Shown in pieces: positions 46,100 through 54,913 of a DNA stretch of 64,000 bases. Every line of letters starts with the position of its first letter. Position 1 is the stretch's first letter. Origin of the DNA: Shewanella yunxiaonensis (GTDB lineage: Bacteria; Pseudomonadota; Gammaproteobacteria; Enterobacterales; Shewanellaceae). The position numbers and the translations under genes were made by a program. The DNA lies in the NCBI RefSeq assembly GCF_018223345.1, contig NZ_CP073587.1, forward strand, positions 1,089,001-1,153,000, read 5' to 3'. Below the pieces are notes generated by a model. The model was not told the origin of the DNA. It was given only the letters and a program-made list of their open reading frames with translations, and did not search any database.

Positions 46100-46814
46100 A
46101 ATGGCCGCAGCGTATGCCGGTTTTGACGATAAAAGCTCAATCGTTAACCAGTATGCGCCGCTGGTGAAACGGATTGCGCATCATTTACTGGCACGCTTAC
46201 CGGCTTCTGTCCAACTGGATGACCTCCTGCAAGCTGGCATGATGGGGTTGCTGGAAGCCGCCGCAAAGTTTGATGGTAGTAAAGGCGCCAAGTTTGAGAC
46301 TTTTGCTGGGATCCGTATTCGAGGCGCGATGATTGACGAGATTCGTCGCGGTGATTGGCTACCACGGTCGGTGCATCGCAATCAACGGCGCATTGCTCAA
46401 GTCATTGATGAACTGGAACAGGAGTTGGGGCGCGATGCTCGCGATGTCGAGATTGCGGAACGACTGGAAATGCCACTTGATGAATATCATCACATTCTAA
46501 GTGACGTATCTTGCGGTAAAATCATAGGAATTGAAGATCTTGGTGGTGCACCTGATGCTTTTTTCGCCGATGAAATGGCGGCAGATGACACCTATGAGAT
46601 GCTGGCAAATAATCAGTTTCGTGACGCTTTGGCCGAGGCGATCAAACTTCTGCCGGAAAGAGATGCGCTTGTTCTGTCGCTTTATTATGATGAAGCACTC
46701 AATTTGAAAGAAATTGGCGCTATTTTGGATGTTAGTGAGTCTAGAGTCAGTCAGATCCACAGTCAGGCAATGCTACGACTCAAAGCTAAGCTCAGGCATT
46801 GGACACAGAATTAA
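46092..46814 (+). CDS. fliA: Sigma-28 factor FliA
   Basis: A 240-residue flagellar sigma factor. Region 2 (L-D-D-L-L-Q-A-G-M-M-G-L-L-E-A-A, then I-R-I-R-G-A-M-I-D-E-I-R), region 3 and region 4 (E-I-G-A-I-L-D-V-S-E-S-R-V-S-Q-I-H-S-Q-A) are all clear. The GTG at 46092 has GGAGG upstream and overlaps the flhG stop. It should read the sites at 3895, 5934 and 20662 and is restrained by FlgM. Confidence 0.96.
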   Translation: MNKMAAAYAGFDDKSSIVNQYAPLVKRIAHHLLARLPASVQLDDLLQAGMMGLLEAAAKFDGSKGAKFETFAGIRIRGAMIDEIRRGDWLPRSVHRNQRRIAQVIDELEQELGRDARDVEIAERLEMPLDEYHHILSDVSCGKIIGIEDLGGAPDAFFADEMAADDTYEMLANNQFRDALAEAIKLLPERDALVLSLYYDEALNLKEIGAILDVSESRVSQIHSQAMLRLKAKLRHWTQN

Positions 46815-46859
46815 GCAGTTTTTGAGCGGTTTTTAAAATTCAGCTCTGCGGAGGAAACT

Positions 46860-47243
46860 TTGGATAAAAACATGAAAATTCTTATTGTTGATGATTTTTC
46901 AACGATGAGAAGAATTATCAAAAACCTGTTGCGGGATCTTGGGTTTAACAACACCCAAGAAGCCGATGATGGGTCAACTGCGCTACCAATGCTGCAGAAA
47001 GGTGATTTCGACTTTGTCGTCACCGATTGGAATATGCCGGGGATGCAGGGCATTGACCTGTTAAGAGCGATTCGAGCTGACGAAAATCTGAAAAATATTC
47101 CGGTGTTAATGGTAACTGCTGAAGCCAAACGCGAACAGATCATCGCCGCCGCTCAAGCAGGGGTCAACGGCTATGTCGTTAAACCATTTACTGCGGCAAC
47201 CCTGAAAGAGAAGTTGGACAAAATTTTTGAACGACTCGGTTGA
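46860..47243 (+). CDS. cheY: Chemotaxis response regulator CheY
   Basis: A 127-residue single receiver domain. Acidic pocket D11/D12, phospho-acceptor Asp56 (V-T-D-W-N-M-P-G), Thr in M-V-T-A-E and Lys in V-V-K-P-F are all present. Phospho-CheY binds FliM. It starts with TTG at 46860, five bases after a perfect GGAGG. An internal ATG four codons later lacks a ribosome site at proper spacing. Confidence 0.96.
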   Translation: MDKNMKILIVDDFSTMRRIIKNLLRDLGFNNTQEADDGSTALPMLQKGDFDFVVTDWNMPGMQGIDLLRAIRADENLKNIPVLMVTAEAKREQIIAAAQAGVNGYVVKPFTAATLKEKLDKIFERLG

Positions 47244-47256
47244 TTTCGGGGGAGCT

Positions 47257-47994
47257 ATGATGGCTGAAAAAAACGCGCTCATTACGCTAGAACAAGCTCA
47301 GCATTTAGTCGAACTGCTATCGGCCGGACAACAACAACAAGCGGATGAAGTCGTTCGTGAGTTATGCCAGCCTATCCAACAGGAACTGTTTGCCGAAGTC
47401 GGTAAACTGACCCGACAGTTACACAATTCGTTAAATGAATTTCCGATTGATAGTCGTTTGGTGGAGCTGACCAATAACGATATCCCTGATGCGAAGGAGC
47501 GTTTGAGTTTTGTCATCGATATGACGGAACAGGCGGCCAACAAAACGATGGATGCCGTAGAAGAGTGCCTGCCACTTTCCGATGCGCTCAGTGTCAGCTT
47601 GACCAATATCAAACCTTCCTGGGACAGACTGATGCGCAGAAATCTTTCCCTTGAAGAGTTTAAAACGCTTTGCCATGACGTACAGCATTTCATGGCGCAA
47701 ACCGAAGCAGACTCAAGCCGCTTACATGAATTGCTGAACCAGATTTTGTTAGCGCAGGATTTCCAGGATCTCACTGGGCAGATGATCCGCCGTGTGATTG
47801 ATTTAGTAAAAGAAGTCGAAAGTAATTTAGTGTCATTGTTGACCATGTTTGGGGCGCAGCCCAATGAGAGCCTTACCAGCGTCAGAGAAAATAATATCGA
47901 TGCTGAAGGCCCTATTCATAATGCCAGTAGCCGACAGGATGTGGTGGCAGGCCAAGATGAAGTGGACGATTTGCTCTCAAGTCTTGGGTTCTGA
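47257..47994 (+). CDS. cheZ: CheY-P phosphatase CheZ
   Basis: A 245-residue helical phosphatase. The active-site region A-Q-D-F-Q-D-L-T-G-Q-M-I lies near residues 166-177, including the catalytic Gln. The extreme C-terminus D-E-V-D-D-L-L-S-S-L-G-F is the CheY-binding helix. Two adjacent ATG codons (47257, 47260) follow GGGGGAG. Confidence 0.95.
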   Translation: MMAEKNALITLEQAQHLVELLSAGQQQQADEVVRELCQPIQQELFAEVGKLTRQLHNSLNEFPIDSRLVELTNNDIPDAKERLSFVIDMTEQAANKTMDAVEECLPLSDALSVSLTNIKPSWDRLMRRNLSLEEFKTLCHDVQHFMAQTEADSSRLHELLNQILLAQDFQDLTGQMIRRVIDLVKEVESNLVSLLTMFGAQPNESLTSVRENNIDAEGPIHNASSRQDVVAGQDEVDDLLSSLGF

Positions 47995-48009
47995 TGAGGA
48001 GTCATATTG

Positions 48010-50265
48010 ATGGCCTTTGATGTTGATGAAGAGATCCTGCAGGATTTTTTAATCGAAGCCGGAGAGATTTTGGAATTGCTTCAGGAGCAGTTAGTTCAGC
48101 TGGAGAATAATCCAGATGACACCGACTTATTGAACGCAATCTTTCGTGGCTTTCATACCGTAAAGGGCGGTGCCGGCTTTTTGGGACTAGCCCCTATGGT
48201 GGATGTCTGCCACGAAGCTGAAAATACCTTTGATTTATTGCGTACCGGCAAACGCAGTGTCAGCGCAGAATTAATGGATATCATCCTGCAAGCGCTGGAT
48301 GCCATCAATGTGATGTTTGGTCAGACTCAAGCAGGAGAAGAGCAACAACCCGCAGATCCGCAGCTGCTGGCCAGTCTCAAACTGTTGAGTTCCGGCGCAC
48401 CATTACCCTCTGAATCTGGGGCAGGTGCAGCTGTCGACGTCGCTAACGAAACTGCCATCGCTGATATGGCCGAGACAGAAGCTGCTGACAGCGCTGATGC
48501 ATTATTTGACGAGATGTTGGCGTCAGTTTCTCCGGTGGAAACACCCTCTGCTTCCGCACCAAAGCCTGCTGCTGACAGCGGCAGCATTGACGATATCGAT
48601 GAAACTGAATTTGAAGCGTTACTGGATGCCTTGCATGGTCAGGGCAAGGGGCCATCTACCGCGGTAACACCAGTTAAGGTCACCCCCGCATCCCCCCAAA
48701 CCGCTGATGATATTACAGATGATGAATTTGAAGCCTTATTAGATGAGCTACATGGCAAAGGCAAATTCTCCAATAATCCTGAAGCCAAGCCAGTCGCGGT
48801 CGAAACCAGCGGCCATCAGGTGGATTCAGATGAGATATCTGAAGATGAATTTGAAGCGTTGTTAGATCAACTGCATGGCAAGGGTAAGGCTCCAGGACTA
48901 GAAGCCGCTGCTGAAAAAACATCAGTGGCCGCGGCAGCTAAAGCACCTGTAACACCCAAAGCGGCTGAAACCATCGTATCTGCTGCTAAAACCGTCCCCA
49001 CGGAAACTAAAGCTCCAGTTCCCGCCAAAGAAGTTGCAACCAGCAAAGCAGTTGCCAGCCATCCTGGTAATAGTGCGCCGCAAGCGGAAACCACTGTACG
49101 TGTAGATACCGCGCGACTAGACCAGATTATGAATATGGTGGGTGAGCTGGTACTGGTTCGTAATCGACTGGTGAGTCTTGGCGTTTCTCGTGAAGATGAG
49201 GATATGAGTAAAGCGCTGGCAAACCTGGATCTGGTGACATCAGATCTGCAAGGTGCCGTAATGAAAACCCGAATGCAGCCAATTAAAAAGGTGTTCGGGC
49301 GCTTTCCGCGAGTTGTACGCGACCTGGCGCGTAGCCTCAACAAAGATATTGAATTACGCATGGTGGGTGAAGAAACCGACCTGGATAAAAACTTAGTAGA
49401 AGCTCTGGCAGATCCGTTAGTACACCTGGTCCGTAACTCTGTAGACCATGGAATTGAGATGCCGGACGTGCGCGAAGCCTGTGGCAAGTCTCGTACGGGG
49501 ATCATTACCCTGGCAGCGAGTCAGGAAGGCGACCACATCCTCTTGAAAATTGAGGATGATGGTGCGGGTATGGATCCGGAAAAGCTGAAGGCAATTGCCA
49601 TCAAGCGTGGTGTGCTGGATGAAGATACTGCCGCCAGAATGTCTAATCAGGATGCCTATAACCTGATCTTCGCCCCCGGATTTTCCACAAAAACCGAAAT
49701 TTCTGATATCTCTGGGCGTGGCGTGGGCATGGATGTGGTGAAAACCCGCATTACGCAGCTTAACGGCTCCGTGCATATTGATTCAGAGAAAGGCAAGGGT
49801 ACTCGCCTTGAAATTAAAGTGCCGTTGACTTTGGCGATTATGCCAACGTTGATGGTCGAGGTGGCAAAGCAAGTGTTTGCGCTACCTTTGTCCAGCGTGA
49901 ATGAAATCTTCCATCTAGATCTGGGTAAAACCAATGTGGTGGATGGCCAGTTGACCGTGATTGTCAGAGACAAAGCAATACCACTTTTTTATCTGGAACA
50001 ATGGCTTAATCGTCATCCCCGGAGTATTAAATCAGGTGAAAAGCGCCTGGGGCATGTAGTCATTGTGCAGTTGGGGTTAAAGCATGTCGGCTTTGTCGTT
50101 GATGCATTAATTGGTCAGGAAGAAGTGGTGATCAAGCCATTGGGTGCCCTGTTGCATGGAACTCCAGGGATGGCCGGTGCCACCATTACGTCTGATGGAG
50201 GAATTGCGCTGATCCTGGACGTACCGGGATTGCTAAAGCATTACGCTTCCCGCTCCAGACGCTGA
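48010..50265 (+). CDS. cheA: Chemotaxis histidine kinase CheA
   Basis: A 751-residue kinase. HPt domain with His49 (F-R-G-F-H-T-V-K-G-G-A-G-F), then a long linker at about 130-365, the dimerisation domain (R-L-D-Q-I-M-N-M-V-G-E-L), the ATPase domain (H-L-V-R-N-S-V-D-H-G-I-E) and a C-terminal CheW-like domain. The linker holds three spaced copies of E-F-E-A-L-L-D-x-L-H-G-x-G-K (about residues 200, 239 and 280) where a CheY-binding P2 domain is expected; no P2 is recognised. Start is ATG 48010 with GAGGAG upstream; TTG 48007 is possible. Confidence 0.95.
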   Translation: MAFDVDEEILQDFLIEAGEILELLQEQLVQLENNPDDTDLLNAIFRGFHTVKGGAGFLGLAPMVDVCHEAENTFDLLRTGKRSVSAELMDIILQALDAINVMFGQTQAGEEQQPADPQLLASLKLLSSGAPLPSESGAGAAVDVANETAIADMAETEAADSADALFDEMLASVSPVETPSASAPKPAADSGSIDDIDETEFEALLDALHGQGKGPSTAVTPVKVTPASPQTADDITDDEFEALLDELHGKGKFSNNPEAKPVAVETSGHQVDSDEISEDEFEALLDQLHGKGKAPGLEAAAEKTSVAAAAKAPVTPKAAETIVSAAKTVPTETKAPVPAKEVATSKAVASHPGNSAPQAETTVRVDTARLDQIMNMVGELVLVRNRLVSLGVSREDEDMSKALANLDLVTSDLQGAVMKTRMQPIKKVFGRFPRVVRDLARSLNKDIELRMVGEETDLDKNLVEALADPLVHLVRNSVDHGIEMPDVREACGKSRTGIITLAASQEGDHILLKIEDDGAGMDPEKLKAIAIKRGVLDEDTAARMSNQDAYNLIFAPGFSTKTEISDISGRGVGMDVVKTRITQLNGSVHIDSEKGKGTRLEIKVPLTLAIMPTLMVEVAKQVFALPLSSVNEIFHLDLGKTNVVDGQLTVIVRDKAIPLFYLEQWLNRHPRSIKSGEKRLGHVVIVQLGLKHVGFVVDALIGQEEVVIKPLGALLHGTPGMAGATITSDGGIALILDVPGLLKHYASRSRR
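48601..48891 (+). repeat. Three in-frame repeats in the CheA linker
   Basis: Repeats begin at about 48601, 48718 and 48841. Each encodes a roughly 17-residue acidic helix E-F-E-A-L-L-D-[A/E/Q]-L-H-G-[Q/K]-G-K, set in units of 39 and 41 codons joined by P/A/T-rich spacer. The DNA copies differ at synonymous positions, so this is an old, selected protein repeat and not a recent duplication. Confidence 0.85.
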
Positions 50266-50284
50266 ATCGTATTTAAGGATTTGA

Positions 50285-51406
50285 ATGGCTATTAAAGTGC
50301 TAATCGTCGACGATTCTGGTTTTTTTCGTCGGCGAGTAAGTGAGATCGTGAATCAAGACCCAGAGCTTGAAGTTGTCGGGATGGCAGCCAATGGTCTGGA
50401 AGCGGTGCGGATGACCGCAGAATTAAAACCCAATGTCATCACCATGGATATCGAAATGCCTGTGATGGACGGGATTACCGCTGTGCGTAAAATTATGGAA
50501 AATACTCCGACGCCGATTCTGATGTTTTCATCGTTAACCCATGAGGGCGCTAAAGCAACATTGGATGCTCTGGATGCGGGGGCGCTGGATTTCCTGCCTA
50601 AGCGATTTGAAGATATTGCGACCAATAAAGAAGCTGCGGTGCAGCTGTTACAACAGCGTGTACGCGCATTAGGACGTCGCCGGGTCTTTCGGCCGGTTTC
50701 CCGATCGGTTACACCGGCACGAAGCACCTTCAGTAGCGGGTTATCGAGCACGCAATCACCAGTCGAGGCTCCCCGGCCGGCTGAACGCAATGTGGGGCGT
50801 GCTGCAGTGCCAACGCGTGCCAGTGGTAAGCCGTATAAGTTGTTACTGATCGGTACCTCTACTGGCGGTCCGGTCGCGTTACAACGGATTTTAACGCGTT
50901 TCCCCGCGGATTATCCTCACCCTATTGTGCTGATCCAACACATGCCCGCGGCTTTTACTCCAGCATTCGCTGCTCGACTCAACAGCTTATGTCAGATTGA
51001 GGTCAAAGAAGCGACTAATGGTGATGCTATGCGTCCGGGATGTGCGTATTTGGCGCCAGGTGGCATGCAAATGATGGTCGAACGGGCCGGTGTCAGTGGG
51101 CGGATCAAGGTCGTTGCTGGCACACCCGATATGAATTACAAACCCTCCGTGGATATCACCTTTGCTTCAGCAGCTAAGGCGTTTGGGGGCGATGTGTTGA
51201 GTGTAATATTGACGGGAATGGGCGCGGATGGTCGCGAAGGCGCGCGGTTATTAAAAAGTGCTGGTGCTACCATCTGGGCACAAGATGAAGCTTCTTGTGT
51301 GGTATATGGTATGCCTCAGGCCGTGACTGTCGCCGGTATTTCTAGCCATTCCATCCCGCTTGATAATATGGCAGAAGCGATTTTGCGGGAATCCGGTCGT
51401 GGCTAA
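50285..51406 (+). CDS. cheB: Chemoreceptor methylesterase CheB
   Basis: A 373-residue response regulator-esterase that removes methyl groups from chemoreceptors. Receiver domain with D9/D10 and phospho-acceptor Asp55. The C-terminal esterase domain has the triad Ser192 (G-T-S-T-G-G), His219 (I-Q-H-M-P) and Asp315 (G-M-G-A-D-G). A variable S/P/R-rich linker joins them. Its end overlaps the next start by eight bases. Confidence 0.96.
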   Translation: MAIKVLIVDDSGFFRRRVSEIVNQDPELEVVGMAANGLEAVRMTAELKPNVITMDIEMPVMDGITAVRKIMENTPTPILMFSSLTHEGAKATLDALDAGALDFLPKRFEDIATNKEAAVQLLQQRVRALGRRRVFRPVSRSVTPARSTFSSGLSSTQSPVEAPRPAERNVGRAAVPTRASGKPYKLLLIGTSTGGPVALQRILTRFPADYPHPIVLIQHMPAAFTPAFAARLNSLCQIEVKEATNGDAMRPGCAYLAPGGMQMMVERAGVSGRIKVVAGTPDMNYKPSVDITFASAAKAFGGDVLSVILTGMGADGREGARLLKSAGATIWAQDEASCVVYGMPQAVTVAGISSHSIPLDNMAEAILRESGRG

Positions 51407-51911
51407 AACTGCTGACAGGCAGACAGGATATCTGCTCGGGATATTTCTGCTGTCGTTGGCAGTTTTGGTATTAGCCGCTTTTAGTTGGCAATCACATCGA
51501 AAGAATTTAGCGTTGCAGCAAGAAGTTAAGCAGCTTCAGGATTCGCAGGTAGTGCTGATGGTTCCTGATGCGCAAGCAGAAAAAATTGCAGATTGGATGG
51601 TTAAACACCCTGAACAGATGGCATCTTTGCTGGATGTGGTTAAGCCGGTGCAAGAGGGCAAAATGTCGTTGCAGCAGTCTTTGGATAATGCCAAACAGCA
51701 GCCATCAGCTTCGGACTCCAAGCCTGAACAAACAAAGGCGCCGACTCAGCGGAGCCCTGCTGAGCGACATAACGATATTCGGTCAGCACCAACTGTGCCG
51801 ACATCACTGAATTCACCGGTAATAGTTGAACAGTTAAAAGATGGCGTTAAAGTAATACGTTTGCCGCATGGCGGGATCCGCGTGACCACCCGTGATGTGA
51901 AAGATCAGTAA
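51399..51911 (+). CDS. Small single-pass membrane protein of unknown role in the chemotaxis operon
   Basis: A 170-residue protein. One membrane segment at about 10-28 ([14 protein letters not shown]) is followed by a coiled-coil-like stretch ([10 protein letters not shown]), a helical region and a Q/P/S-rich linker, then a short C-terminal segment ([13 protein letters not shown]). GTG at 51399 overlaps the cheB end and is chosen because upstream in-frame starts are inside cheB. The translational overlap and parC downstream suggest a chemotaxis-array role, which is inference. Confidence 0.7.
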   Translation: MAKTADRQTGYLLGIFLLSLAVLVLAAFSWQSHRKNLALQQEVKQLQDSQVVLMVPDAQAEKIADWMVKHPEQMASLLDVVKPVQEGKMSLQQSLDNAKQQPSASDSKPEQTKAPTQRSPAERHNDIRSAPTVPTSLNSPVIVEQLKDGVKVIRLPHGGIRVTTRDVKDQ

Positions 51912-51955
51912 CCTCCGGCTAAAAACACAGGTGTAAGGCAAAAGAGGGGTCAAAT

Positions 51956-52747
51956 GTGAGAGTCTGGACCATTGCGAATCAGAAAGGTGGCGTAGGCAAA
52001 ACGACCTCGGTGGTGAGCCTTGCCGGTGTGCTGGTGAAACGTGGCAAACGGGTGTTGATGATTGACACCGACCCTCACGCATCGCTGGGATATTATCTTG
52101 GCATTGATTCTGAAGAAGTCCCCGCTTCGCTCTATGATGTGTTTGTTGCTCATGACCGTTTGTCTCGCGATCTGGTCAAACAACATATCGTGCCCACTTC
52201 TGTCGATGGTTTAGATCTGTTGCCTGCGACGATGGCATTGGCAACACTCGACCGGGCGCTGGGGCATCATGAAGGGATGGGCTTAGTCCTGCGCAATCTG
52301 CTGAATTTACTCGAATCTGATTATGATGTCGCGTTGGTGGATTGCCCCCCGGTGCTTGGCGTATTAATGGTGAATGCGTTAGCGGCTAGCCAGCATATCA
52401 TTGTGCCGGTACAAACAGAATTTCTGGCAATCAAAGGCCTGGAGCGCATGATTAAGACTATGGAATTGATGGGGCGCTCCAAAAATACTCGCTACAGCTA
52501 TTCAGTCGTTCCCACTATGTATGACAAGCGAACAAAGGCATCTCCAGTGGCGTTACAGTATCTTGGTGATACTTATGGTGAGCGCTTGTGGTTGGATGTT
52601 ATTCCCGTGGATACAAAATTCAGAGATGCCAGCCTGGCACATCTGCCAGCCAGCCACTATGCACCGCACTCACGAGGTGTTCATGCTTATGAACGATTGT
52701 TGGATTTTCTGCTGAAGGGAGCATTTGCACATGCCAAAATCGGTTGA
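51956..52747 (+). CDS. parC: ParA-like polar chemotaxis localisation ATPase ParC
   Basis: A 263-residue ParA/Soj-type ATPase with deviant Walker A Q-K-G-G-V-G-K-T-T near 9-17, D-T-D-P-H-A-S-L-G and a D-C-P-P motif. In Vibrio such ParC proteins place chemotaxis arrays at the cell pole and act with ParP. The gene order parC-parP-cheW supports that role rather than chromosome partition. Starts with GTG at 51956 after GAGGGG. parP overlaps its end by 17 bases. Not the topoisomerase of the same symbol. Confidence 0.9.
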   Translation: MRVWTIANQKGGVGKTTSVVSLAGVLVKRGKRVLMIDTDPHASLGYYLGIDSEEVPASLYDVFVAHDRLSRDLVKQHIVPTSVDGLDLLPATMALATLDRALGHHEGMGLVLRNLLNLLESDYDVALVDCPPVLGVLMVNALAASQHIIVPVQTEFLAIKGLERMIKTMELMGRSKNTRYSYSVVPTMYDKRTKASPVALQYLGDTYGERLWLDVIPVDTKFRDASLAHLPASHYAPHSRGVHAYERLLDFLLKGAFAHAKIG

Positions 52748-53591
52748 TGAAACTGTTTTTGACTATTTTAGTGTACTGTTGCGTGAACCTGCGGCGGCTG
52801 AGGTTGTTCCTGCGGAAAATAACGTTGCGACAGCGACCATTAAAGCCGCCGCTGTGGTGCCAGAGAGAACTGCAGCCGTCGATACCCGGCTAGAGACAAA
52901 ATCGTCACTGGATAAGCAAGCATTGCAGCAACTGCTGGCTCAAGTCACAACGGCTGAAGTTAGTTCCCATGTTGTGGATGTTTCAGCATTATCTCCTGTA
53001 GAAACTGTTCAAGAAAGTCAGCGACTTGAAATTAAAACAGCAGTCGTTACAGATATTCAGCCTCAAGCCTCTATTACTACAGAGCCTCAAACGGGTAGCG
53101 AACCACCGAAAAATATCGTGCCGTTGGAGCAGCTGCTCGATGATGAATTTCAGGTGTTATTTTTTAATGTGGCAGGCCTGACGTTGGCGGTTCCGTTGCT
53201 CAGTTTGGGGGGAATTGTACCGGTGGAACATATAAACCATATCATCGGCAGACCCCGTTGGTTTAAAGGTGTGCAGAGTTATCGTGACTCTCAATTGAAT
53301 ATTGTGGACACCGGTGCGTGGGTTATGCCGGAAAAATATGATGATAAGCTGGCACAATCCATAAATTATCAATATCTTGTAGTGTTAGAAGATAGCAATT
53401 GGGGATTGGCCTGCGAATCGCTGGTTAATGCCGTCAAAATTGATAAGTCCCAGGTCAATTGGCGTGGGAAAGCGGGGAAACGCCCCTGGTTAGCCGGGGT
53501 GGTTAAGGAACAAATGTGTGGCATTTTGCATGTGCGGGCACTTGTTGAAATGCTCAATGCCGGATTGGGATGTCAGGATCCAATAAACTGA
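52731..53591 (+). CDS. parP: CheW-like array-anchoring protein ParP
   Basis: A 286-residue protein with a conserved N-terminal segment (S-V-D-E-T-V-F-D-Y-F-S-V-L-L) likely to contact ParC, a variable 100-residue linker and a C-terminal CheW-like domain (about 140-280: V-L-F-F-N-V-A-G-L-T-L-A-V-P-L and G-V-Q-S-Y-R). In Vibrio, ParP joins CheA to the polar anchor and keeps arrays intact. The ATG at 52731 overlaps parC; a TTG at 52725 is an alternative. Confidence 0.88.
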   Translation: MPKSVDETVFDYFSVLLREPAAAEVVPAENNVATATIKAAAVVPERTAAVDTRLETKSSLDKQALQQLLAQVTTAEVSSHVVDVSALSPVETVQESQRLEIKTAVVTDIQPQASITTEPQTGSEPPKNIVPLEQLLDDEFQVLFFNVAGLTLAVPLLSLGGIVPVEHINHIIGRPRWFKGVQSYRDSQLNIVDTGAWVMPEKYDDKLAQSINYQYLVVLEDSNWGLACESLVNAVKIDKSQVNWRGKAGKRPWLAGVVKEQMCGILHVRALVEMLNAGLGCQDPIN

Positions 53592-53598
53592 GGTAAAT

Positions 53599-54093
53599 AT
53601 GACAGAATCAAGAAATGTCGCTGCTGTAGCTGCAGGTAAAGACGATGCAGTACTGCAGTGGGTCACTTTCAAGTTAGACAATGAGACCTATGGCATCAAC
53701 GTGATGCAGGTCCAGGAAGTGTTACGCTATACCGAAATTGCCCCAGTGCCTGGTGCGCCGCATTATGTGCTGGGGATCATTAACTTACGTGGCAATGTGG
53801 TGACAGTCATTGACACCCGCAGTCGTTTTGGCCTTGCTGCTGCAGAGGTAGATGATTCCACTCGTATTGTGATTATTGAAGCAGAAAAGCAGGTTATCGG
53901 TATTCTGGTAGACAGCGTTGCCGAAGTGGTTTATCTGCGTCGCTCTGAAATTGATAACGCGCCGAATGTTGGTACCGAAGAAAGCGCTAAGTTCATTCAG
54001 GGCGTCAGTAACCGCGGTGATGAACTGCTTATTCTAGTGGATTTGGATAAATTGCTGTCAGATGAAGAATGGGCTGAGCTCGCCCAGCTGTAA
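53599..54093 (+). CDS. cheW: Chemotaxis adaptor CheW
   Basis: A 164-residue CheW that couples receptors to CheA. V-T-F-K-L-D-N-E-T-Y-G-I-N-V-M-Q-V-Q-E-V-L-R near residues 22-43, G-I-I-N-L-R-G-N-V-V-T-V-I-D near 65-78 and I-L-V-D-L-D-K-L-L are all family marks. It begins eight bases after parP, with TGAGG upstream. Confidence 0.96.
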   Translation: MTESRNVAAVAAGKDDAVLQWVTFKLDNETYGINVMQVQEVLRYTEIAPVPGAPHYVLGIINLRGNVVTVIDTRSRFGLAAAEVDDSTRIVIIEAEKQVIGILVDSVAEVVYLRRSEIDNAPNVGTEESAKFIQGVSNRGDELLILVDLDKLLSDEEWAELAQL

Positions 54094-54148
54094 TGTTGCA
54101 TTGAGGGATATTCACCGTATTGCCGTTAGTCGTAAGGAGTGATCACCG

Positions 54149-54553
54149 ATGATAGGCGATGGTTTTATGATCGCAGCGCTGGTGTACATTGTTGCCTGTC
54201 TCGGTCTGGTGTTGTTTTTGCAAAAGCAGGGCAACCGGTTGCGAAACAAAGTCGACGCGTTGACCGTGTTGGTAAAAGAAGGCGATCGGCAACGGGAAGC
54301 GTTAAAAAGAGAACTCCAGGAACTGCGCAGTGGCACTATCGGTGTAGGACGCCGGTTGTTGTCGTTGGAGCGTAAGCTTGTGGAGCAAGACGTAAAATTG
54401 GATGAGTCGATGCAGCAAGAGCCGCAAGCTAAGTTATACAGTCGCGCGATAAAAATGGTGCAGTTGGGCGCGGGTGTTGATGAGTTAATGCGGGAATGTG
54501 AACTACCTAAAGCAGAAGCTGAGTTATTGATCCGCATGCATAGTAAACACTAA
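54149..54553 (+). CDS. DUF2802 membrane-anchored coiled-coil protein
   Basis: A 134-residue protein with an N-terminal membrane segment (about 7-25), an E/K/R-rich coiled coil (about 30-90) and a C-terminal helical region (M-V-Q-L-G-A-G-V-D-E-L-M-R-E-C-E-L-P-K-A-E-A) typical of DUF2802 proteins, which are usually found beside cheW in polar flagellates. The function is not known. AAGGAG ribosome site. Last gene of the flhA-cheW block, followed by a terminator. Confidence 0.8.
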   Translation: MIGDGFMIAALVYIVACLGLVLFLQKQGNRLRNKVDALTVLVKEGDRQREALKRELQELRSGTIGVGRRLLSLERKLVEQDVKLDESMQQEPQAKLYSRAIKMVQLGAGVDELMRECELPKAEAELLIRMHSKH

Positions 54554-54564
54554 CCGAGTGCAAA

Positions 54565-54586
54565 AAAGGAGGCTTTAGCCTCCTTT
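54565..54586. terminator. Bidirectional terminator between DUF2802 gene and FlhB-like gene
   Basis: A perfect 9-bp stem AAAGGAGGC / GCCTCCTTT around TTTA. The A-run on the left and T-run on the right suit convergent transcripts. Confidence 0.8.
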
Positions 54587-54589
54587 GTA

Positions 54590-54904
54590 CTATACTTGCT
54601 CGGTAATTTTTTTATGCACATTATCCCATTGATCGGGAAATTTCCCATCAAGCATATAGACAAACGCGATTAATTCCGCGATTAACAAATACAACTCTTT
54701 CGGAATGGTCTCGCCTAATTCTAACATCTGCAGAAAGTTGCTGAGATGTTCGTCCTGGTGGATATAAACGCCGGCTTCTTTGGCGACAGCAATAATCTCT
54801 TCTGCCAGCAAGTCTCGTCCCTTCGCCGTAATTGTAGGAGCAGACTTACCGTCATAACTTAACGCGACAGCTTGCTTTGGTGGCGCTTTGGCTTCGTCAG
54901 ACAT
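54590..54904 (-). CDS. FlhB C-terminal-like protein (EscU/YscU family, orphan)
   Basis: A 104-residue protein similar to the cytosolic C-terminal domain of FlhB: A-V-A-L-S-Y-D-G, then A-P-T-I-T-A-K-G-R-D-L-L-A-E-E-I-I-A-V-A-K-E-A-G-V-Y-I-H and L-Y-L-L-I-A-E-L-I-A-F-V-Y. It resembles the part after the cleavage site, but has no membrane part and no N-P-x-H. Nine bases separate it from the FliK-like gene upstream on the same strand. In relatives such FhlB-type proteins are thought to act in export switching; the role here is inferred. Confidence 0.85.
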   Translation of the reverse strand: MSDEAKAPPKQAVALSYDGKSAPTITAKGRDLLAEEIIAVAKEAGVYIHQDEHLSNFLQMLELGETIPKELYLLIAELIAFVYMLDGKFPDQWDNVHKKITEQV

Positions 54905-54913
54905 TGGTATTCC

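Noticed and set aside
47298..47864. Minus-strand open frame opposite cheZ
   Set aside because: C- and S-rich product typical of an antisense shadow; cheZ is certain on the plus strand.
48601..48891. CheA repeats as a CRISPR-like or recent DNA repeat
   Set aside because: Copies are in frame, differ at synonymous sites and lie within a conserved gene. No CRISPR array was seen in the window.
48867..49505. Long minus-strand open frame opposite cheA
   Set aside because: It lies antisense to the strongly conserved kinase region, has no ribosome site, and its R/S/T-rich product fits a shadow of cheA codon bias.
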